The notes: generated by a model not told the origin, from the letters alone. A stretch of 64,000 nt of DNA from Treponema_B putidum (GCF_007830595.1 NZ_VLLD01000004.1), one strand, 5' to 3'. Shown: positions 15,140 to 24,143, counted from the stretch's first letter. A program made the numbers and translations.

Positions 15140-15739
15140 CTAAAAAATTGAAGTTTTGAGAGGTTCTATGAGCTTTGAAATTGAAACAAGAGCCTTGCCT
15201 CTGTGAGAAATGGAATTTTTTTCTTCAGAAGTAAGTTCGGCAAAAGTTTTGCCTAACTTTTCCACAAAGAATATCGGATCGTAGCCGAAACCGCCCGCCC
15301 CTGACGGAGCTTCGCTTATAGTTCCTTCACATATTTCCTGAACCGAATAAAAGCGGTTTTCGTTTAAAAGAAAAACAATGCAACATGCAAAAAAAGCCGA
15401 GCGCTTTTTTACTCCCTTTAGCTCATTAAGAACCTTGATAATACCGGCCTCAGCTGAAACATGCTCTCCTTCAATGGAACCGTATCGGGCGGAATGAACA
15501 CCCGGGGCTCCGTTTAAAAAGTCGACACAAAGGCCGGAATCATCTGCAAGAACCGGAGCTTTTACAATATCATAAAGAGCTTTCGCTTTTATCATTGAGT
15601 TTTCAAAAAAAGTACTTCCTGTTTCTTCAGGATCAAATTCCATACCTTCATCTTTAGGTAAAACAATCCTATGAGACGGAAGCAGCTCTTGAACTTCCCG
15701 CTTTTTGTTTATATTTCCTGATGCCAGATATATCTTCAT
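15140..15739 (-). CDS. rdgB: XTP/dITP diphosphatase (RdgB/HAM1)
   Basis: A 199-residue Ham1/RdgB pyrophosphatase, full length. It hydrolyses dITP, XTP and related non-canonical purine nucleotides to monophosphates, keeping them out of DNA and RNA. The motifs are complete: SGNINKKREVQ near residue 7, ADDSGLCVD, APGVHSARY, GGFGYDPIFF and SHRGKAL. Its start lies 71 bases inside the 3' end of the upstream sigma-like gene in another frame, so translation may be coupled. The ribosome-binding site is weak. A hairpin (15143-15167) covers its last codons. Confidence 0.95.
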   Translation of the reverse strand: MKIYLASGNINKKREVQELLPSHRIVLPKDEGMEFDPEETGSTFFENSMIKAKALYDIVKAPVLADDSGLCVDFLNGAPGVHSARYGSIEGEHVSAEAGIIKVLNELKGVKKRSAFFACCIVFLLNENRFYSVQEICEGTISEAPSGAGGFGYDPIFFVEKLGKTFAELTSEEKNSISHRGKALVSISKLIEPLKTSIF

Positions 15740-16682
15740 GGCCGGAAGTATACCAAATTTTTAAAACCTTTGCAATATTTTTATCGATTGTTCCCTTGTA
15801 TACATTTATGTATTTTTGTATATCCCTGCTGCTGGGCGATTTTAATTGAACCTTATTTAATTTTTTTGACTTTTGCCATAAATAGCGGTTATGCTTTAAC
15901 GAAAAACAAAGCTTATCAAGCTGGCATTTTGTATTATGAGTATGGAATAAAAGATATCTAAAAAGCTGAATCTTTACATAATACCTGTTTCTATTACAAA
16001 TGCAGTTATTTATTTTTTCAAAGCGTTTAAAACAAGCCGTTTTTAAATCTTGAATGATAGAACATAAAAGCTCAGGAGCAATCTTAATTTCCGCAGCGAT
16101 TTTGTCTATTAAATCATCATCAAGAAAAAAGCAAGCCTTACAAGCCAGTAAAAAAATTTTTCTATGCTCTAAGGGCATATTAAAATAAAGAGTTCTTCTA
16201 TTTTCCAGTTCTTGTTTGGAAATTTTACATTCGGGCAAAAGAGAATTCGGCTTTTGTATTTTACAGTACTTAGATTCAGGTTCGGCAACATAAAAATTAA
16301 AATTTTCATCTAAATCATATTCTCCCATAAGGTGCTCCCATCTTGTGCCCTCTTGACCGGCTATAACGGTATCATTTATCTCACGCCTTATATTTTTACA
16401 CTTAAAGGTTAAATAATAAAAATGCAGATGATTGGTTAGATAGGTATAAAAACTTGATAATGAAGGCTTATAATTTTTTAAAATTTTAGGAATTCTATAA
16501 TAAAATTGAAATAAAAAATCACTACGCAAATCCTCATCTTTAAAATATACCCCGAATTTTTCCAAATTTACATAAACAATTTCAAAAATTTCCATTACAA
16601 TTTTTTCTTTTATTGACGAATTTGTGTTACCGCTATTATAGGTATTGACAAATTCTTCTCCTTTTTCTAAACTTATAATCAC
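15669..16682 (-). CDS. Sigma-factor-like protein of unknown role
   Basis: A 337-residue protein. Residues about 45-105 (KDEDLRSDFLFQFYYRIPKILKNY, then SSFYTYLTNHLHFYYLTFKCKNIRRE) have the layout of sigma-70 region 2. The C-terminal part (WQKSKKLNKVQLKSPSSRDIQKYINVYKGTIDKNIAKVLK) looks like a region 4 helix-turn-helix. The middle is long, cysteine-rich and lacks known motifs. It could be a divergent ECF-like sigma factor, found in some spirochaetes as an orphan family, or a protein that kept only the fold. The last 71 bases overlap rdgB. The assignment rests on visual pattern only. Confidence 0.5.
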   Translation of the reverse strand: MIISLEKGEEFVNTYNSGNTNSSIKEKIVMEIFEIVYVNLEKFGVYFKDEDLRSDFLFQFYYRIPKILKNYKPSLSSFYTYLTNHLHFYYLTFKCKNIRREINDTVIAGQEGTRWEHLMGEYDLDENFNFYVAEPESKYCKIQKPNSLLPECKISKQELENRRTLYFNMPLEHRKIFLLACKACFFLDDDLIDKIAAEIKIAPELLCSIIQDLKTACFKRFEKINNCICNRNRYYVKIQLFRYLLFHTHNTKCQLDKLCFSLKHNRYLWQKSKKLNKVQLKSPSSRDIQKYINVYKGTIDKNIAKVLKIWYTSGHEDISGIRKYKQKAGSSRAASVS

Positions 16683-16921
16683 TTTTTATCTCCTTTTAAC
16701 TTTAAATAATATATTTTTACAAGCAAAAAGGGTGCCAAACATAAATAGCAAATAAAGATGGAGATTGTTTGATTTTTATAGAATAGAAAATTAGTTTTAT
16801 GCTTTTTTTTCCGGACTGAAAATAGTATCATTAAAAAAATGAGAATTTCCATAAAAAGGTTCGGAATATAAGTCTTAAAAATACAAAAAAGTACCGATAA
16901 TCAATAATGGGGAATAAAGCG

Positions 16922-17797
16922 ATGATAAAAAAAAATACTGAAAAAGACTCACGGATAAGCAGCATAACTTTTTATTCAAAAGAGCAGGTACAGTGCCCCG
17001 TGTGCAGTACAAAATTTAAAAGAGAAGAACTACACTCCGGCGGAGGGAGACTTATAGCAGGAGATCTGACCGACGAATTACGCCGGCTTTATGAACCTTC
17101 GGCAAAATACGGTGAAATATTTCCGGCCGTGTACAATTTAACGGTATGTCACAAGTGTCTTTATGCGGCCTTTCCTCAAGATTTTTCAATTCCTTCCCGT
17201 CCCGTTATCGAAAAACTTTTTGAAAATACGGAAGTAAGATATGATGCAATAAAAGGTCTTTTTCACAATGTGGATTTTACAAAACCCAGAGGCTTAAAAG
17301 AAGGAGCTGCTTCCTATTACCTTGCCATTTTATGCTATGAATTGTTTGAAGAAAAATTCTCCCCTACAATCAAGCAGGCTATATGTGCAATAAGAGCGGC
17401 TTGGCTTTTTAGCGAGCTCGGCAAAAAATATCCTGAAGAAAATTACAAATATGTTTCGGATCTGTTTTACCAAAAAGCGACGTTCCTTTACCGCCGTGCC
17501 CTTGAATTGGAATCAAGCGGGACAGAAATAATAGCAGGCTTAAAATCATTCGGCCCTGATGTGGATAAAAACTACGGCTATGACGGCATAATCTATCTTT
17601 CTGCCCTTCTTGAATATAAATACGGCCAAAAACTGGACATGGAAATGCGTCTAAAGCGTTTGGATTATCAAAAATTTGCCCTTGCAAAAATGTTCGGTTT
17701 AGGTAAGTCAAGTAAAAACAAGCCAGGCCCGATTTTGGAAGCTGCAAGAAATCTCTATGATACACTCAAGGTAGAGCTAAAGGATGTGGATGATTAA
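16922..17797 (+). CDS. DUF2225 protein with zinc-ribbon cysteines
   Basis: A 291-residue DUF2225 protein. Two Cys pairs, CPVCSTKF near residue 32 and CHKCLYAAF near residue 78, probably hold a metal. An alpha-helical repeat-like region follows (about 120-285), similar to TPR folds (YYLAILCYELFEEKFSPTIKQAICAIRAAWL). The ATG at 16922 is preferred because GGGGA lies 8-9 bases upstream; an ATG at 16907 is also possible. The family is common in clostridia and spirochaetes and has no established function. Its stop overlaps the truA start by one base (TAATG), so the two are coupled. Confidence 0.8.
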   Translation: MIKKNTEKDSRISSITFYSKEQVQCPVCSTKFKREELHSGGGRLIAGDLTDELRRLYEPSAKYGEIFPAVYNLTVCHKCLYAAFPQDFSIPSRPVIEKLFENTEVRYDAIKGLFHNVDFTKPRGLKEGAASYYLAILCYELFEEKFSPTIKQAICAIRAAWLFSELGKKYPEENYKYVSDLFYQKATFLYRRALELESSGTEIIAGLKSFGPDVDKNYGYDGIIYLSALLEYKYGQKLDMEMRLKRLDYQKFALAKMFGLGKSSKNKPGPILEAARNLYDTLKVELKDVDD

Positions 17798-18603
17798 TGG
17801 AAGCCCCTCAAAATCAAAAAAACATTCTCCTTACCCTCTCATATGACGGTACGAATTTTTGCGGATGGCAAAAACAGACCAGAGAAGGAACTGAAACTTT
17901 CCGTACGGTTCAAGGAGAATTGGAAAAAGCCCTAGCCAAAATTCATAAACACCCTATCGAAACAAACGGCTCCGGCCGCACTGATTCAGGAGTACACGCA
18001 GCCCGTCAAGCCGTAAACTTTTTTAGCGATATAAAAAGCATGGCGGCTTCAAATTTTTTGCCCGCCCTTAACTCAATTTTGCCCAGAGACATAAGGGTTA
18101 TGGAAGCAGCTGAAGTGTCCCCCCTATTACATGCACGCTTTAATGCTCTTTCAAGGACATACCGCTATAAAATCAAATGCGGCAAAACAATCTTTGCCCA
18201 CGAGCAGCCCTATACTTGGCACATAAGGCGGTACCCTGATATATGCAGCTTAAACGAAATGGCTTCCTGCCTTTCGGGAGAATTGGACTGCACGGCTTTT
18301 TCGGCAGCAGGAGACCAAAGCCTAAGCAAGTCCCGCTATATCAAAAAGGCGGTCTTTTTTATCGAAAACGATTATCTTATTTTTGAAATCCGAGCAAACG
18401 CCTTTTTATGGAAGATGGCACGTTCAATAGTGGGAACTCTTTTACATTTAGAAGAAATAGGCGCTTCCAAAAAAGATTTTAAGGACATTTTAGAATCAAG
18501 GGTGAGAGAAAAGGCAGGCCCCACCGCTCCGCCCCACGGTCTTTTTTTATGGGCAATAGAATATCCTAAAGACCTGCTTAAACCACCGCAAAAGACTTTT
18601 TAA
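17797..18603 (+). CDS. truA: tRNA pseudouridine(38-40) synthase TruA
   Basis: A 268-residue TruA, normal size. It isomerises uridine to pseudouridine at positions 38-40 of the anticodon arm of many tRNAs. The catalytic aspartate is in NGSGRTDSGVHA near residue 60, with the conserved SYDGTNFCGWQ at the start, RFNALSRTYRYKI in the middle and FLWKMARSIVGTLL near residue 205. It is translationally coupled to the DUF2225 gene (TAATG). It converges with the PrsW-like gene 13 bases downstream. Confidence 0.95.
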   Translation: MEAPQNQKNILLTLSYDGTNFCGWQKQTREGTETFRTVQGELEKALAKIHKHPIETNGSGRTDSGVHAARQAVNFFSDIKSMAASNFLPALNSILPRDIRVMEAAEVSPLLHARFNALSRTYRYKIKCGKTIFAHEQPYTWHIRRYPDICSLNEMASCLSGELDCTAFSAAGDQSLSKSRYIKKAVFFIENDYLIFEIRANAFLWKMARSIVGTLLHLEEIGASKKDFKDILESRVREKAGPTAPPHGLFLWAIEYPKDLLKPPQKTF

Positions 18604-18615
18604 TAGGCAGTAAAG

Positions 18616-19326
18616 CTAATTACTCTTAAAACGGTCATACCGGTTTACGGCATTTGAAATAACAAAAAACACAATAACGATTCCAAAAATTACAAAATAA
18701 GAACCTATAGAAAAAAACATATTATAAAGACCGTGCATACCCCATGTAAAGATAAAAGGCTTTATAAGTTTCCTTCTCTTCTGTACCATACTTATTTCAA
18801 GATAATATACACCCAAACCTGCATGTAAAATATTTGAAGTCAAACTTCTAATCCAAATTGCTTCCGGATAACGCACCGCATAAGCAAGATTCTCAAAAGA
18901 TGCAAAAATTAAACCGTAAAAAACGGATAAAAGCATTAAAATCCTTATATTTGTCCTGGTTTCGGCCGGAGTAATTTCATCCATACTCTTCATCTTATCC
19001 GCCCAAAGCAATTTTACAAAAATAGAAAAAAGGAGGGTCTTAACGGCTTCTTCCGGCAGGGCAGAGTGAATAAAAGAATCAAAAAGAATACCATATCCAG
19101 CTTTTTTTAAAAAATCTTGAGACAAAAAATATATAAGGGTCTGCATTAAAATGGAAATAAGAACAGCAAAAAATGAAAACAAAAAAATATATAATAAAGG
19201 TTTAACCGATAAATTTTCTTTTTTCCTAACAATAAAAGCCCAAATAATTGCAAGGGCAAAGGAAGAAAACATGATTGCGGCAATCTGCATATTTGTCAGC
19301 ATACATTGAAAAAGAATTAAATTCAA
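18616..19326 (-). CDS. PrsW-like intramembrane metalloprotease
   Basis: A 236-residue integral membrane protein with about seven hydrophobic segments. PrsW/CPBP-type motifs are visible: LPEEAVKTLLF near residue 92 (EExxK), SFENLAYAVRY near 143 (FEN), SNILHAGLG near 164 and GMHGLYNMFF near 198. These supply the glutamates and histidines expected for a membrane-embedded metal site. PrsW in Bacillus cleaves anti-sigma factors, but targets elsewhere are generally unknown. The gene is alone on its strand between truA and the sirtuin gene. Confidence 0.75.
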   Translation of the reverse strand: MNLILFQCMLTNMQIAAIMFSSFALAIIWAFIVRKKENLSVKPLLYIFLFSFFAVLISILMQTLIYFLSQDFLKKAGYGILFDSFIHSALPEEAVKTLLFSIFVKLLWADKMKSMDEITPAETRTNIRILMLLSVFYGLIFASFENLAYAVRYPEAIWIRSLTSNILHAGLGVYYLEISMVQKRRKLIKPFIFTWGMHGLYNMFFSIGSYFVIFGIVIVFFVISNAVNRYDRFKSN

Positions 19327-19385
19327 GAGGCAACAAGCCCTTTATTTTAAGATAAAAATAACTTATAATACTATTTAAGGGAGAT

Positions 19386-19469
19386 ATGATAAACAGTTCG
19401 GCACAAATGGTGCCTCACTGTTTATCTTCGAGTTTGCCTTTCGGCAAACGTCGCATTATGGGAGAATTT
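19386..19469 (+). repeat. Palindromic start-codon element E1
   Basis: It begins at a GGGAGAT-ATG and contains GATAAACAGT/ACTGTTTATC (19388-19426, with an inner GGCAC/GTGCC) and GTTTGCC/GGCAAAC (19432-19449). It ends with a second ribosome-binding site (GGGAGAATTT) before the ATG of the sirtuin at 19470. The frame stays open through the element (28 codons). Nearly the same architecture and partly the same sequence occur at 47040-47204 (E2), with a related copy at 26331-26449 (E3). Confidence 0.75.
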
Positions 19470-20222
19470 ATGTCTAAAGAAGAAGATTATGATAAGCTTT
19501 TTGAGTCAATAATGAATGCAAAACATCTGACAGCCTTTACAGGGGCAGGAATAAGCACCTTAGCCGGAATCAAGGACTTTAGAGGAAAGGACGGCCTTTA
19601 TAAACAGCCGAATACCGAAAAAATGTTCGATATAGATGTTTTTTATAGGGATCCTTCAGTTTATTACAGCATGGCAAAAGAATTTATCTATGGATTAGAT
19701 GATAAAAGGCCTGCCGTAGTGCATAACGTCCTTGCAGAGCTTGAAAAAAGGGGAATTCTAAAGGCCGTAATAACCCAAAACATCGATTTACTCCACCAAA
19801 AAGCAGGCAGTAAAAATGTCATTGAGGTACACGGTTCTCCATCGGTTCACTATTGTATAAATTGTTCTTACACCGAAACCTTTGAAGAAGCCGCAAAGAC
19901 AGCTAAAACGGGAGAAGTACCGAGATGTCCCAAATGCGGAAGCCCCATAAAACCGGCAATAACCTTTTTTGGAGAAGCTCTGCCTCAAAAAGCTCTGATA
20001 AAAGCAGAAATGGAAGCCTCTAAGTCTGATTTTATGCTGGTTTTAGGTACCAGTCTTTTGGTTTATCCTGCGGCAGCTCTTCCGGCCTATACTTTAAGAA
20101 ACGGAGGTAAGATAGCAATAGTAAACAATCAGCCCACACAATTTGACTCCTATACGGACCTTTTATTTGAGGATTTGGAAGAAACTTTTGAAAAAATCGA
20201 TAAAAAATTAAAAAATTTATAA
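19470..20222 (+). CDS. cobB: Sir2 family NAD-dependent protein deacylase
   Basis: A 250-residue sirtuin. It removes acetyl or other acyl groups from lysines using NAD. The motifs are AFTGAGISTLAG (NAD binding), TQNIDLLHQKAG, catalytic histidine in VIEVHGS, zinc cysteines CINC and CPKC, and VLGTSLLVYPAA near residue 190. The frame is open from 19386, but the first 28 codons are a palindromic inserted element; the ATG at 19470 has its own GGGAGAATTT ribosome-binding site and gives the normal sirtuin N-terminus. Two alternative proteins, with and without a 28-residue extension, are therefore possible. Confidence 0.93.
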   Translation: MSKEEDYDKLFESIMNAKHLTAFTGAGISTLAGIKDFRGKDGLYKQPNTEKMFDIDVFYRDPSVYYSMAKEFIYGLDDKRPAVVHNVLAELEKRGILKAVITQNIDLLHQKAGSKNVIEVHGSPSVHYCINCSYTETFEEAAKTAKTGEVPRCPKCGSPIKPAITFFGEALPQKALIKAEMEASKSDFMLVLGTSLLVYPAAALPAYTLRNGGKIAIVNNQPTQFDSYTDLLFEDLEETFEKIDKKLKNL

Positions 20223-20239
20223 TTTTTTTCCAAATTCGC

Positions 20240-20268
20240 TTGACAAAAAAGTAAGAATATGGTAACTT
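20240..20268 (+). promoter_or_regulatory. Promoter of candidate small RNA
   Basis: TTGACA (20240-20245) and TAACTT (20263-20268) are separated by 17 bases, just after the sirtuin stop codon. A transcription start near 20275 is expected. Confidence 0.6.
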
Positions 20269-20274
20269 ACATTC

Positions 20275-20400
20275 AGGCACAGATTGCGGGTAGTTATCCA
20301 AAATTACCTGCGTAAAGCGTTCATAAAAGTATTTATATGTGAATGGTTTATACTCTATTTTAATCGCCCCGGTCCGCATACTCCCGGGGCGATTTTTTTG
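20275..20400 (+). ncRNA. Candidate ~125-nt small RNA
   Basis: The stretch is bounded by a near-consensus promoter and a strong terminator and has no reasonable open frame. A stem GCGGGTA/TACCTGC surrounds GTTATCCAAAAT, and a weaker one (TTCATA.../TATGTGAA) follows. I do not recognise a known RNA family: the SRP signature GGAAGG/AGCAGCC is absent, and no riboswitch core is seen. It could also be a transcription attenuator for the GHKL-HDOD gene at 20539. Confidence 0.5.
20363..20399 (+). terminator. Strong Rho-independent terminator
   Basis: ATCGCCCCGG at 20363-20372 pairs perfectly with CCGGGGCGAT at 20384-20393, followed by seven T. Confidence 0.85.
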
Positions 20401-20538
20401 TTTTATTCTAAATATAGAATTCAAAATTATGAAATTTAAGATTTAAGACCTTAAAGCCGATAGTTAAAATGAGAAAAATTTATCATAAATAGTAGAAAAG
20501 GTATTTATTTTTTTTTATTTATGTGGTAGGATTATTCT

Positions 20539-22020
20539 ATGGAAAAAGATAAAAAAATAATTGTTGATTCAGAAAAAATTGAAACGGCCATTCGCTTAGG
20601 TGTACCTATAGCTATAACTTCGTATACCCTGCCTAAAGAAACGGAAATTTATATTAATGACGTTATTTCCGAATTTTTAAAACAGCTTCATTGTTCCGAT
20701 ATTACGGACTATATCGTATACTACACAAACGAGCTTACAACAAATGCAAAAAAAGCAAATACAAAGAGGGTCTATTTTAAAGAAAGAGGCTTAGACATCT
20801 CTGATTCAGAAGATTATGATCAGGGAATGAAGGACTTTAAAGAAGATACAATCTCAAACATGGACCATTATCTGGATCTTCAAAAAAAAGCAGGACTCTA
20901 TGTAAAATTATCTCTACAGCTAAAAAAAGATAATATAGTCCTTGAGGTCAGCAATAATTCGGCTCTAACCCGTCAAGAATTTAAAAGAATTTTTGACAAA
21001 ATAGTCAGAGCAAGACAATTCTCTTCATTAGACGAAGCGTTCACACAGGTTTTAGACAGCACAGAAGGAGCCGGTTTAGGCCTTGTAATAATGGTTCTAA
21101 TGCTTAAAAAAATGGGACTGGATGAAAAGGCTTATCAAATAGATGTCTTAGACGGCATAACTGTAAACCGTGTTACAATCCCCCTTAAATTGAAGTTAAA
21201 AAAAGAAGCGGAGCCTCTCACAAAGGCCATTGTAGAATATATCAACGAAATACCGCAATTCCCTGAAAATATCATGCAAATACAGAGGGCTATTAACGAT
21301 CCCGAATCGAAAATGCAGAAGATTGCACAACTTATAAGCAGCGATATCGGTTTAGCAACAGACCTTCTAAAACATGTAAACTCCGTAGCATTCGGCCTTG
21401 CAAAACCATGTATGAACATTGTAGAAGCCGTTAAATTTGTAGGTTTGCGCGGAATACAGAATTTGCTGTACTCAATGGGAACCATTAAAATACTGGAAAC
21501 GACGGAAAACGAACAAAAGCAAATTTGGGAAAATGCCTACAGACTGGCTTTTTTCTCCTTAAATGTTGCAAAACTTACGGGAAAAAGGACTGTAGTTGAC
21601 GATGCCTATATTTGCGGTCTTCTCCATGACCTTGGAAAGATTATACTCGGTTCAATGTATCCTGAATTGGTAGTAAAGTTGGCAGAAATCCAAGCTGAGA
21701 GAAACATACCTCCTCAAGTTATGGATATGATTATGAGCGGAATGGCACAGGCCGAAATAGGAGCAACTCTTGCAGAAAAGTGGAACTTCCCCGAACCTAT
21801 AATAGTAACAATAAGGTATCAGGATAACTTCGAAAATGCCCCCGAAGAACATAAGGACTTAGTCGAAAGCGTTTGTCTTGCAGATTTTATGCTTAACTTT
21901 TCTCAGGGAAAAATAGAATACTATCAAATTCCTGAAGTCCTGCTAAAAAGATTTAAAATAAAATCCGAAGAGCAACTTAAAAATCTTTGTGCACGCTTTG
22001 AAGCAGCCTTTGAAAAATAA
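20539..22020 (+). CDS. GHKL ATPase-like / HDOD domain fusion protein
   Basis: A 493-residue cytoplasmic protein. Residues about 35-215 resemble a histidine-kinase-type ATPase domain: an N-box-like NELTTNAKKAN (64-74), EVSNNS (136-141) and a glycine box STEGAGLGLVIM (174-185). No phospho-acceptor region is seen. Residues about 230-430 are an HDOD domain, with IPQFPENIMQIQRAINDP, the HVNSVAFGL region, and a retained HD pair in GLLHDLGKI. HDOD proteins act in signalling, often with cyclic nucleotides or motility. The combination suggests an anti-sigma or sensor-like regulator; its partner is unknown. It follows the candidate small RNA and starts with AGGATTATTCT-ATG. Confidence 0.75.
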   Translation: MEKDKKIIVDSEKIETAIRLGVPIAITSYTLPKETEIYINDVISEFLKQLHCSDITDYIVYYTNELTTNAKKANTKRVYFKERGLDISDSEDYDQGMKDFKEDTISNMDHYLDLQKKAGLYVKLSLQLKKDNIVLEVSNNSALTRQEFKRIFDKIVRARQFSSLDEAFTQVLDSTEGAGLGLVIMVLMLKKMGLDEKAYQIDVLDGITVNRVTIPLKLKLKKEAEPLTKAIVEYINEIPQFPENIMQIQRAINDPESKMQKIAQLISSDIGLATDLLKHVNSVAFGLAKPCMNIVEAVKFVGLRGIQNLLYSMGTIKILETTENEQKQIWENAYRLAFFSLNVAKLTGKRTVVDDAYICGLLHDLGKIILGSMYPELVVKLAEIQAERNIPPQVMDMIMSGMAQAEIGATLAEKWNFPEPIIVTIRYQDNFENAPEEHKDLVESVCLADFMLNFSQGKIEYYQIPEVLLKRFKIKSEEQLKNLCARFEAAFEK

Positions 22021-22034
22021 GGGCAGAAAAAAGT

Positions 22035-24143
22035 TTATCTAATATCGGGGAAAAATTCTTTTATAATTTCGCCGTAATCTTTGCCGTAATATAGGCAGCC
22101 GTACATAATGGCTGCAGATAGGATATTTCTACCGTAGCCTCTTGTTTCCGCATAAGCGAGGCTCTCTAAAAATAAATCCATCGGTAAGCCGCCGGCTTGC
22201 CTTACCCAACGCTTTACCGCATTAGGACCGGCATTATAAGAAAAAAGAGCATGCATAATTTTTCCGCCATTGCGGCGTATCATATCCGAAAGATAGAAAG
22301 CCCCAAAGCGGATATTTGTATCGGGATTGTTTAGGTCATAAGTTTCCAGCTGCAGGCGGCGGGCAATGTCGGCGGCAGTGGGCTTCATGAGCTGGGCAAG
22401 ACCTATAGCCCCTGCATGGGAAACAACTTCCGGCTTAAAATAACTTTCACTCCTGAGCAGGGCATATAAAAGATACTCCGGTAGGTTGTATTCTGCCGCA
22501 TAGCGTTTAACCGATTCCAGCCAAGGACGCGGATACATTAATTTTAAATGCTCTTCATTAAATTGAGAACCTTCAGAGTTGACCGCAAAAGTCATAACCC
22601 TCATCGAATCGGCATAATAGCCGTTTTCAGATAAAACTTGCGCAAAAAAAGCGGCTTCTTTTGCACTGATTTGAGGGTATAAAAGAGTAATCTTTTGATA
22701 AATTTGAGAATAAAGTTTATATTTTATAAAACCTTCTAAAATTTTAATAGAATCTTCATCCGAAAATTCCGTATTCGATTTTCTTTTATAATTTTGTTTG
22801 CAGGCAGACAAGGCCATGGGGACGCCAAGCCTATAAGCAGCCATAGCCCTATAATAAAAGGAATTATGATTTTTTTCATAGACTTCAAGGTAAAGTTTTT
22901 TTGCCTCTTCGGGTATACTTTTTGAGCCGGCAAGTATATAGGTAAGGCGGGCTTGTGCCGTCAATAGATTGATTTTTTGAACGGCTTTTTGAAGTTTTTC
23001 AAGGCTTTTCCAATCCTGTAAAATGACCAGTTTCATACAGGCATGAGCTGCAAGCTCTTCATAAACGGAACTATTTTTCCATGAAGGGGCCGATGCACAG
23101 AGTTCTTCCAAAAACACCTTAAATGACCTATTTTTTTCTATATCGAGAATGTACCATAGGGCAATATCATAATCGTAAGGTTGAGGCGGATAAGTTTTAG
23201 CTTTTTTAAAAAGTAAAAGAGCTTTTTCCACATTATCTTTGCCTCCCATTTTTAAGCGCATTCGGGCTGCATAAAATGCATACATGTATTTTTGTAGGAT
23301 ATAATCTGAAGGTTTTGCAGATTTTTTTTCGTAAAAATCAAGCCGATTTTCAAAAAGCAGAACATCGGAGGCATAATCTTCCGAACCGGATAAGGCAGCC
23401 TTTCCCAAATCCGATAAGACCATTCTATGTTCAAGATTAGGATTACTTTCTTCTTGAATTAAGGGCTTAAAAATTTCCCAAGCATCTTTAAAGGCAGAAT
23501 CAAAGACAAGTTTTCTGGCCTGACAGACATTAAAAAAATCATCTCCGCAGCTTTTTAACTCATCTTTATTTTTTTCGAGATTTTTTAAGCCCTCAATAAT
23601 CTCTGCATCAAATTTCTGTGTGCTAAGATACTCAGGCAAGGACATGTCCATTTTTTTAAAATTTCCCGATAAGAATAGAAGTCTTTGAATTTCTTCCCTT
23701 ATTGTTTGATTTTCTAATTTATTGTCTAATTGGATAGCTTCGGGTAAAGCAAGTTTTTTTTCAAGTATTTTAAGTTTTTCTTCAGTGGATAAAAGAGAAT
23801 AAAGCTCATCATCGGCCAGTTTTTTATAGGGCATGGGGACATTTTTTACTGCGTACTCAAAATAAGCCCTAGCCGATTCATCATATATTTTTTTATCCGA
23901 AGCCCCTACACTCGCCTTTTTAACGGCAAGACCTATGTAGTACAAGGATGAAGGATCGGTATTATACAGCTTCTTTAATTCCAAAGGTTGGGGCCTTAAA
24001 AAACGATAAAAATTCTCTGAATAAAGGTCACCAATCAAGCGGGCTTCTTCCTCTTTATCGTAAGAGCCCGCACAGGAAACGCTGCAAAGACAAAGGAATA
24101 AAAAGAATAAGATTAAAGCAATGCGGTTAAATTTAGAAGTTAT
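22035..24143 (-). CDS. Soluble-lytic-transglycosylase-like lipoprotein, apparent ATA start
   Basis: A large, mostly alpha-helical superhelical N-terminal region is followed by a C-terminal SLT lysozyme-like domain (SESYFKPEVVSHAGAIGLAQLMKP, then SYNAGPNAVKRWV). This is the layout of Slt70, which cleaves peptidoglycan to 1,6-anhydro-muropeptides. The first ATG/GTG/TTG codon in frame is TTG at 24038. However, the frame is open upstream and encodes a textbook lipoprotein signal (KFNRIALILFFLFLCLC, lipobox SVSC). The only plausible start that includes it is ATA at 24143, 7 bases after GAGGA. With that start the protein has 702 residues. It lies 19 bases after the LysM gene, a sensible partner in cell-wall work. 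Confidence 0.85.
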   Translation of the reverse strand: MTSKFNRIALILFFLFLCLCSVSCAGSYDKEEEARLIGDLYSENFYRFLRPQPLELKKLYNTDPSSLYYIGLAVKKASVGASDKKIYDESARAYFEYAVKNVPMPYKKLADDELYSLLSTEEKLKILEKKLALPEAIQLDNKLENQTIREEIQRLLFLSGNFKKMDMSLPEYLSTQKFDAEIIEGLKNLEKNKDELKSCGDDFFNVCQARKLVFDSAFKDAWEIFKPLIQEESNPNLEHRMVLSDLGKAALSGSEDYASDVLLFENRLDFYEKKSAKPSDYILQKYMYAFYAARMRLKMGGKDNVEKALLLFKKAKTYPPQPYDYDIALWYILDIEKNRSFKVFLEELCASAPSWKNSSVYEELAAHACMKLVILQDWKSLEKLQKAVQKINLLTAQARLTYILAGSKSIPEEAKKLYLEVYEKNHNSFYYRAMAAYRLGVPMALSACKQNYKRKSNTEFSDEDSIKILEGFIKYKLYSQIYQKITLLYPQISAKEAAFFAQVLSENGYYADSMRVMTFAVNSEGSQFNEEHLKLMYPRPWLESVKRYAAEYNLPEYLLYALLRSESYFKPEVVSHAGAIGLAQLMKPTAADIARRLQLETYDLNNPDTNIRFGAFYLSDMIRRNGGKIMHALFSYNAGPNAVKRWVRQAGGLPMDLFLESLAYAETRGYGRNILSAAIMYGCLYYGKDYGEIIKEFFPDIR

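Noticed and set aside
20275..20400. SRP (4.5S) RNA or 6S RNA
   Set aside because: The conserved SRP tetraloop/asymmetric-loop sequence is absent, and no long 6S-type open helix can be drawn.
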